This document shows positions 33,787 through 37,880 of a stretch of DNA of 37,880 bases, one piece after another (the stretch's first letter is position 1; the number at the start of each line of letters is the position of its first letter). The position numbers and the translations under genes are program-made. Origin of the DNA: Chlamydiia bacterium (lineage in GTDB: Bacteria > Chlamydiota > Chlamydiia > Chlamydiales > Simkaniaceae); assembly GCA_030429605.1 (NCBI GenBank), contig JAUIEV010000008.1, forward strand, positions 1-37,880, written 5' to 3'. The notes beneath the pieces are model-generated. The model was not told the origin of the DNA. It saw nothing but the letters and a program-made list of their open reading frames with translations, and made no database searches.

Positions 33787-34127
33787 AAGTGTACGAACAT
33801 CCAAAGTGTAGTACCTGCAAGAAAGCAAAAGCGTTTCTTGAGCAGCATGGCATCTCAGCTGTATTTGAAGATATTCGTGAACATACCCCAACAAGAGATG
33901 AACTTTTAAAAGCGTATCAATATGCAGGGTCTCTTCGAAAGCTTTTTAATACATCGGGGATGGAATACCGAAAAAGGGGGTTGAAAGACCTTTTGCCGAC
34001 GATGACTCCTGATGAAGCATTTGAGCTTTTAGAAAGCGATGGTATGCTCATAAAACGCCCATTTGCTGTTGCAAATGACGCAATTGCAGTAGGTTTTAAA
34101 GAAAGTGAATGGGAGGTGTTTCAATGA
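33783..34127 (+). CDS. ArsC/Spx-family thioredoxin-fold protein
   Basis: The 114-residue protein has the family fold with CSTC (Cys9, Cys12) in HPKCSTCKKAKAFL, followed by IREHTPTRDELLKAY, a YRKRGLKD segment and LIKRPFAV carrying the arginine used in ArsC-type catalysis. A CxxC start is more typical of Spx/YffB-like proteins than of true arsenate reductases, and no ars genes are near. A thiol-redox or regulatory role is most likely. The start overlaps the hydrolase stop and the end overlaps the glyoxalase start, both as ATGA. Confidence 0.92.
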   Translation: MKVYEHPKCSTCKKAKAFLEQHGISAVFEDIREHTPTRDELLKAYQYAGSLRKLFNTSGMEYRKRGLKDLLPTMTPDEAFELLESDGMLIKRPFAVANDAIAVGFKESEWEVFQ

Positions 34128-34510
34128 GGATTGGACATACTATGTTTCGAGTAAAAGACCTCGATCAATCAATCTCATTTTACGAAAATGCACTTTCCAT
34201 GAACGTTTTGAGTAAAAAAGAATACCCCGAAGGGCAATTTACTCTTGTTTTTATGGGATATGGTACGAGAGAAACGTCACATGTACTTGAATTGACGTAC
34301 AACTGGGATGGACGCTCCTATGAAATGGGTGATGCATTTGGGCATATTGCAGTAGAAGTTGAGGATATCTATTCCTTCTGTGAACATGTAGAAAAAAACG
34401 GGGGAGTCATCACGCGGCCTCCTGGACCAATGAAGCATGGAACAACTGTCATTGCTTTTGTAGAAGATCCTGATGGATACAAAATTGAGTTGATAGAAAA
34501 AAAGGGGTGA
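34124..34510 (+). CDS. gloA: Lactoylglutathione lyase (glyoxalase I)
   Basis: GloA converts the glutathione hemithioacetal of methylglyoxal to S-lactoylglutathione. The 128-residue protein has the four metal ligands in the exact positions of the E. coli Ni-enzyme: His5 (RIGHTMFRV), Glu56 (VLELTYNW), His74 (GHIAVEV) and Glu122 (YKIELI). The substrate-binding pattern NGGVITRPPGPMKHG and DPDGYKIEL is also typical. The ATG at 34124 is fixed by the ATGA overlap with the ArsC-like gene and GGGAGG upstream. As last gene of the coupled unit, it suggests a thiol/electrophile-stress function. Confidence 0.96.
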   Translation: MRIGHTMFRVKDLDQSISFYENALSMNVLSKKEYPEGQFTLVFMGYGTRETSHVLELTYNWDGRSYEMGDAFGHIAVEVEDIYSFCEHVEKNGGVITRPPGPMKHGTTVIAFVEDPDGYKIELIEKKG

Positions 34511-34558
34511 TCTTTTTGACAAAGAACACCCCAAGCTCTTTTGGTTCTACAGGTGGTT

Positions 34559-35002
34559 TTATGCGTAGAAGAAGAGCATTGCCAACCACAAGGTAAGTGG
34601 AACTAGAATATCTAGGTAAAAAACAGGCCCTGGAAAAGGTTCACTTTTCTTAGACACAAATTCTTGCAACGTATGGTATGCAGATCCAAGGTAAAAGAGG
34701 GAGACGCCAAGAGTTGTTGCCAGCCAAAGAGATGAAAACCAAAAAGATAGGATACCTAAAATTCCATAAGACAGTGTAGCCATTGAAAGAAGGGCTTTAC
34801 ATGAGCAAGCATTCTTTCCCTCTTTCTGGACAGATGTATGAAAGGGATAGTAGAGAAAGAAAGAATAAATCCCTTGAAAGCCGACAGAAAAAAGGAGCAT
34901 GTAGCGGAGTAATTCCATAGACAAGTATCCTTGTCCGATTGCATTCATGGTAATTGCTAATACCCATGCAGCTACATATAAAACGACCGGAAAAAACTTC
35001 AT
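34559..35002 (-). CDS. Small four-helix membrane protein, unknown function
   Basis: The 147-residue protein has four hydrophobic segments (VVLYVAAWVLAITMNAI, LLRYMLLFSVGFQGIYSFFLYY, LSYGILGILSFWFSSLWLATTLGVSLFYLG and LDILVPLTLWLAMLFFY). A conserved-looking SAYHTLQEFV follows the third. It is not recognised with confidence. AGGAGG precedes the ATG. It is convergent with gloA, separated by 48 bases without a clear terminator, and divergent from the DUF502 gene across 147 bases. Confidence 0.82.
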   Translation of the reverse strand: MKFFPVVLYVAAWVLAITMNAIGQGYLSMELLRYMLLFSVGFQGIYSFFLYYPFHTSVQKEGKNACSCKALLSMATLSYGILGILSFWFSSLWLATTLGVSLFYLGSAYHTLQEFVSKKSEPFPGPVFYLDILVPLTLWLAMLFFYA

Positions 35003-35149
35003 ACACCCCTCCTCATAGCATACAAAAATTCGGCATCAACATTTCTGCCTCTACCTAAATTTCAATAAACGGAAGTACTTTTTTTCTGTAAAGAAATATA
35101 TTTTTTTGGTACTGCTCAAGAGAGAAGAGGATTTGTAGGAGCACCCTTC

Positions 35150-35752
35150 ATGGGAAATATTTTCATGCGAGGTCTTTTGACTATCGCACCTATCACGCTC
35201 ACAGTTGCTATACTTGTTTGGATTATTAATCTTTTTGAGACTACGATTGGTGCTTCAATACAAAACTTGTTCCCGCAATACTATTTTCCCGGCATGGGGA
35301 TATTACTGACATTTCTTTTTATTTTTCTCATTGGGGTTCTTATAAATACGTGGGTGTTCCAAGCATTTCTTCGAACAAGTGATTCCCTTTTCCAAAAAAT
35401 CCCTCTTGTGAAGACACTCTATCAATCTATAGCTGACATGCTTAACTTTTTTAATACGGGTGATGAATCGGAAATTAATAAGGTCTGTATTGTCAATTAC
35501 AACGGAAATCGTCTTTTGGGGTTGATTACAAGAGATCATTTTACTGATCTTCCTGCAGAACTTGGAAGCGAAAACGAAGATGTTGTTGTTTTTTTACCGA
35601 TGAGTTATCAAATTGGCGGTTTTGCTATTGTCGTAAAGAAGAAGGATGTTCAGCCAATTAATATGTCGGTTGAGGATGCTATGCGTTTCTTAATCACTGC
35701 CGGAGCGGCAGCAAAAGAGGTTGCACCGCAAAAAAAGCACCCTCTACCTTAA
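35150..35752 (+). CDS. DUF502 membrane protein
   Basis: The 200-residue protein matches DUF502: an N-terminal FMRGLLTIAPITLTVAILVWI helix, a second helix after PGMGILLTFLFIFLIGVL, then IPLVKTLYQSIADMLNFF. A soluble beta domain follows, containing VVVFLPMSYQIGGFAIVV and SVEDAMRFLITAGAA. The family is conserved in many bacteria and plants, with no settled function. GGAG lies 8 bases before the ATG. The stop is 9 bases from the end of the convergent histone gene. Confidence 0.94.
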   Translation: MGNIFMRGLLTIAPITLTVAILVWIINLFETTIGASIQNLFPQYYFPGMGILLTFLFIFLIGVLINTWVFQAFLRTSDSLFQKIPLVKTLYQSIADMLNFFNTGDESEINKVCIVNYNGNRLLGLITRDHFTDLPAELGSENEDVVVFLPMSYQIGGFAIVVKKKDVQPINMSVEDAMRFLITAGAAAKEVAPQKKHPLP

Positions 35753-35761
35753 AAATGCAGA

Positions 35762-35947
35762 TTATTCAGCAAAGTCTCTGTCCATGACAGTTTTTCGCTT
35801 GTCCGCCTGAGCATTTGCAACAGCGCGGTCACATTCGCGCATTACAACTTCTGTAAGTGCGTCCATTACAGATGCTGACACGTTCATTCCAGCTTTTTCT
35901 TTGATATACTTTTTTACTTTGCTTGAAACAACAAGTACTTCAGCCAT
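35762..35947 (-). CDS. Single-fold bacterial histone
   Basis: The 61-residue protein is a minimal histone fold: a short first helix (VVSSKVKKYIKEK), a long middle helix (SVMDALTEVVMRECDRAVANAQ) and the loop-2 signature DKRKTVMDRDF leading to a vestigial third helix. That is the RKT-x(2)-x-RD pattern seen in archaeal histones and in Bdellovibrio and Leptospira bacterial histones. These proteins dimerise and bind DNA, bending it or coating it. The true start is the ATG at 35947, with AAGGAG upstream; longer reading from 35986 adds 13 unlikely residues. A promoter candidate is 26 bases upstream. No second histone gene is seen in the window. Confidence 0.88.
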   Translation of the reverse strand: MAEVLVVSSKVKKYIKEKAGMNVSASVMDALTEVVMRECDRAVANAQADKRKTVMDRDFAE

Positions 35948-35972
35948 ATAAGCTCCTTTGGTTAGGGGAGCA

Positions 35973-36002
35973 ATTTTACCTGTCAAAGCCAGTTTTCGTA
36001 AA
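35973..36002 (-). promoter_or_regulatory. Candidate promoter of the histone gene
   Basis: On the minus strand TTTACG is followed after 18 bases by TAAAAT, which ends 25 bases before the histone start codon. Four of six and five of six bases match the sigma-70 consensus. The leader carries AAGGAG, so expression could be high. Confidence 0.45.
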
Positions 36003-36052
36003 GATGGATTCTTCTAAGTAGGTTGATATCTCAGGGAAAAAGGACGTGAAAG

Positions 36053-37880
36053 TTAATATTGAATGTGGAGCGTAAGTGAATCTAAGGAGGTATTCGGCTG
36101 AACGACTACCTCTTCTTGGCTTGTTTGCACATCGAGCGGCAGCCTTTTTGAATCGATTGCAACGACATATCGTCCGGTCGGAAGATCATAAATTGTAAAA
36201 CTCCCATCTGTGTTGATTAAACCATGGTACTGCTTTCCATCATCAGCTCTAGCGATCACTTTTTGTTGCTTAATGAGTGAATCGAGAGATTGTCTTACTA
36301 CCTGTGCTTGGATGGTAATTTTCCCAGTAATGTTTCCTGAAACTGGGACGTGAAAGTCAATAGAGCCATTGTCATGTTTTTTAATTGTATAGTACGAGCG
36401 AAGTGATGGGTCATTAAGGTGCCTTCCAATGTCGATTAAGGTGTCCTCATATTCAATGTCTTTTAGCTTTGCTATCCCTTTTTTACTTGTCATATATTCT
36501 TGACCGGATGCGTGGATCGCGAATTCTTGAAGTGGTTTATTGGTTTGTGCGTCAATAAAACGGGCAGCAATAGATTTCGTTTTTTTGAATCGAAGCCAGT
36601 TATGAACAGTCAGTCGAAAGAGAATTTGTTGTGCATAATTTCCGTTGAGGGAGTCTTTTAATGAGCTATTCGGAGATGAGCGTGATTGAAATTGGTATGT
36701 TGCTTCCAAAAGGTAACGCCGTGTTTTCCTTTTAAGAGCAGCATTCAATCCGTAGTTATACTGAAGGTATTTGTTGTTTAAGTACACCATCGTATTGAGT
36801 GCATTCTGTCCAAATTGGAAGCGACCTCCAAGAGAAAAAATATTTTCTTGCCTTGCAGAATTAGAAAAGTTTCGCGTTTGCGAAACAATTCCCATATAGA
36901 GGCGTTGCCCTGAAAGAGAAAGCGTGGCCTGCAGTTGGGTGTAATTTTTAAAAAACCGTTCTTCAGAAAAAATATTTGAAAATGAGGCGCCTTGAGCTCC
37001 AGAGAGAAAAAGATGTAACTGTGGAAATTCTTTTTGAAAGCGAAGTGTGGCAATCACATTCTCCCTTTTGAAAAAACCGTTATTGTACCAGTAGTATTCA
37101 CCTGCAAGTGAGGTATACAAACGTTCCCATTGTTTTGAGAGTTGCAAAAGCGAGGTTGAGTAGTGCGTATCAAATGTGTTTTTTGGAAAAAAATAGGACA
37201 CACTTGACTGTCCTCGTAGCGCTATGTTGCGTTCTTTTGATCGAAAGGTAAAGTTTCCACTCACTTGTTGCTGTGCTCTTTGCCAGCCAAGGTACTCATT
37301 GCCCAGATATTTGTAATTTGCCCCTAGAACGATATGTGGATTTTTTCCAAGCAAGTGTATGCTTGTTCCACTTTGTGCTTTTGTAAGATGAAAATCGGTG
37401 TTATAGAGATGGAGTGCTGCTGTATTGTCCCATTTTCCTAGAGAGTGTTTTCCTTCATATCCAAGATGTTGGGAGTAATTTTTTTCCGGCTTCGTTACCT
37501 TATAAAAGCTTGTATATATTAATTTATGGTCATCTTTGCTTTTTGCTTCTAAAACGGCATACTTATTTTGGTTTGGATAAAACGGGTTTGGAGTAATGTA
37601 TCCGGCTGTAATACGAGCTGCATCACTGTCAACACCTAGTGTGTATCCACGTGCACTCAAAGCTAACAAATTGCTATTGTAGTCATAATAACTATCGCCT
37701 ATACGAGCCACAGCATTGCGATGCCTTAAGTGGAAATAGAACACTGCTGCATACGGGTCAAAGAAGGCAAGGGAATAACTTCCAGAAGAAAAAGGAGCGG
37801 AAAGGCGGTAATTAACGTATGTTTCTCTGCCGATCTTGAATGCACCATCACTAAAAAATGTAAGGCCATGGCGGTTATTT
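36053..37880 (-). CDS. Large outer-membrane beta-barrel protein with C-terminal regulatory-like domain (5' end outside window)
   Basis: The frame is open from the right edge to a stop at 36053, about 608 residues; the GTG at 37744 is internal to it, so the N-terminus lies beyond the window. Most of the visible part is alternating beta-strands with many aromatic and polar residues (LLQLSKQWERLYTSLAGEYY, NYGLNAALKRKTRRYLLEAT), typical of an outer-membrane barrel. From about 36060 to 36560 (C-terminal 150 residues) it becomes two beta-sandwich modules: FIDAQTNKPLQEFAIHASG and GLINTDGSFTIYDLPTGRYV, like carboxypeptidase-regulatory or usher plug domains. A fimbrial usher or surface secretion protein is possible but unproven. 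Confidence 0.82.
   Translation of the reverse strand, partial: NNRHGLTFFSDGAFKIGRETYVNYRLSAPFSSGSYSLAFFDPYAAVFYFHLRHRNAVARIGDSYYDYNSNLLALSARGYTLGVDSDAARITAGYITPNPFYPNQNKYAVLEAKSKDDHKLIYTSFYKVTKPEKNYSQHLGYEGKHSLGKWDNTAALHLYNTDFHLTKAQSGTSIHLLGKNPHIVLGANYKYLGNEYLGWQRAQQQVSGNFTFRSKERNIALRGQSSVSYFFPKNTFDTHYSTSLLQLSKQWERLYTSLAGEYYWYNNGFFKRENVIATLRFQKEFPQLHLFLSGAQGASFSNIFSEERFFKNYTQLQATLSLSGQRLYMGIVSQTRNFSNSARQENIFSLGGRFQFGQNALNTMVYLNNKYLQYNYGLNAALKRKTRRYLLEATYQFQSRSSPNSSLKDSLNGNYAQQILFRLTVHNWLRFKKTKSIAARFIDAQTNKPLQEFAIHASGQEYMTSKKGIAKLKDIEYEDTLIDIGRHLNDPSLRSYYTIKKHDNGSIDFHVPVSGNITGKITIQAQVVRQSLDSLIKQQKVIARADDGKQYHGLINTDGSFTIYDLPTGRYVVAIDSKRLPLDVQTSQEEVVVQPNTSLDSLTLHIQY

Noticed and set aside
34511..34558. 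Terminator between gloA and the convergent membrane gene
   Set aside because: Only short broken complementarity (AGAA/TTCT, CCAA/TTGG) with bulges is found, not a credible stem with a T-run.
1..37880. tRNA genes, IS elements, CRISPR arrays or prophage remnants
   Set aside because: No cloverleaf, transposase, integrase or regularly spaced repeat was recognised on either strand.

Overview
The window is 37.9 kb of gene-dense bacterial chromosome, AT-rich by eye (near 40% GC), with about 41 protein genes, overlapping stops and starts, few long spacers, and no tRNA, rRNA, IS element or CRISPR array that I can see. Signal peptides, an OprB-type porin, a second outer-membrane barrel and undecaprenyl-phosphate sugar chemistry point to a Gram-negative. 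The transport set (two cation-chloride/APC carriers, an SLC6-type symporter, two Pht-like MFS carriers, a Na/Ca exchanger) beside thymidine kinase fits a host-associated or protist-associated lifestyle. Chlamydiota, Legionellales-like and Holosporales-like bacteria all come to mind, and a DUF2125-like domain leans weakly to Alphaproteobacteria. The sequence alone does not let me settle the phylum.

Layout. 1-7.2 kb: a membrane PAS histidine kinase cut by the left edge, divergent from a polyprenyl-phosphate sugar transferase, then galE, a small exported protein, a CPBP-family membrane protein, a degenerate kinase-like protein sharing the first kinase's sensor domain, and an unknown helical protein. 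7.2-12.4 kb: a CaCA exchanger, a BPL_N amidotransferase-like protein, a DUF1003 protein, a SAM O-methyltransferase, and a coupled pair of SpoU RNA methyltransferase and VKOR-thioredoxin fusion. 12.4-14.8 kb (minus strand): a fully overlapping tdk / Pht-like MFS / PqqD-like operon. 14.9-15.5 kb: two small unknown proteins ended by a strong terminator. 15.5-20.5 kb: a small membrane protein and two tail-to-tail SLC12-like paralogues. 20.6-26.7 kb: a glucose-dehydrogenase-type SDR, trmO apparently starting at ATA, an exported M3 peptidase, a small membrane protein, Dps and a DUF2125-like/Sel1 protein. 26.7-31.2 kb: SLC6-like symporter, second MFS, OprB porin, rhodanese. 31.2-34.5 kb: tandem duplicated small exported proteins with matching hairpins, then a coupled serine hydrolase / ArsC-Spx / glyoxalase I operon. 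34.5-37.9 kb: membrane protein, DUF502 protein, a 61-residue bacterial histone, and the C-terminal part of a large outer-membrane protein running off the right edge.

The most interesting items are the bacterial single-fold histone, the probable ATA initiation codon of trmO, the degenerate histidine kinase paired with an intact relative, the tdk-transporter-PqqD operon, the convergent SLC12 pair, the small-protein pair at 14.9-15.5 kb, and a hairpin that could sequester the ribosome-binding site of the serine hydrolase gene.
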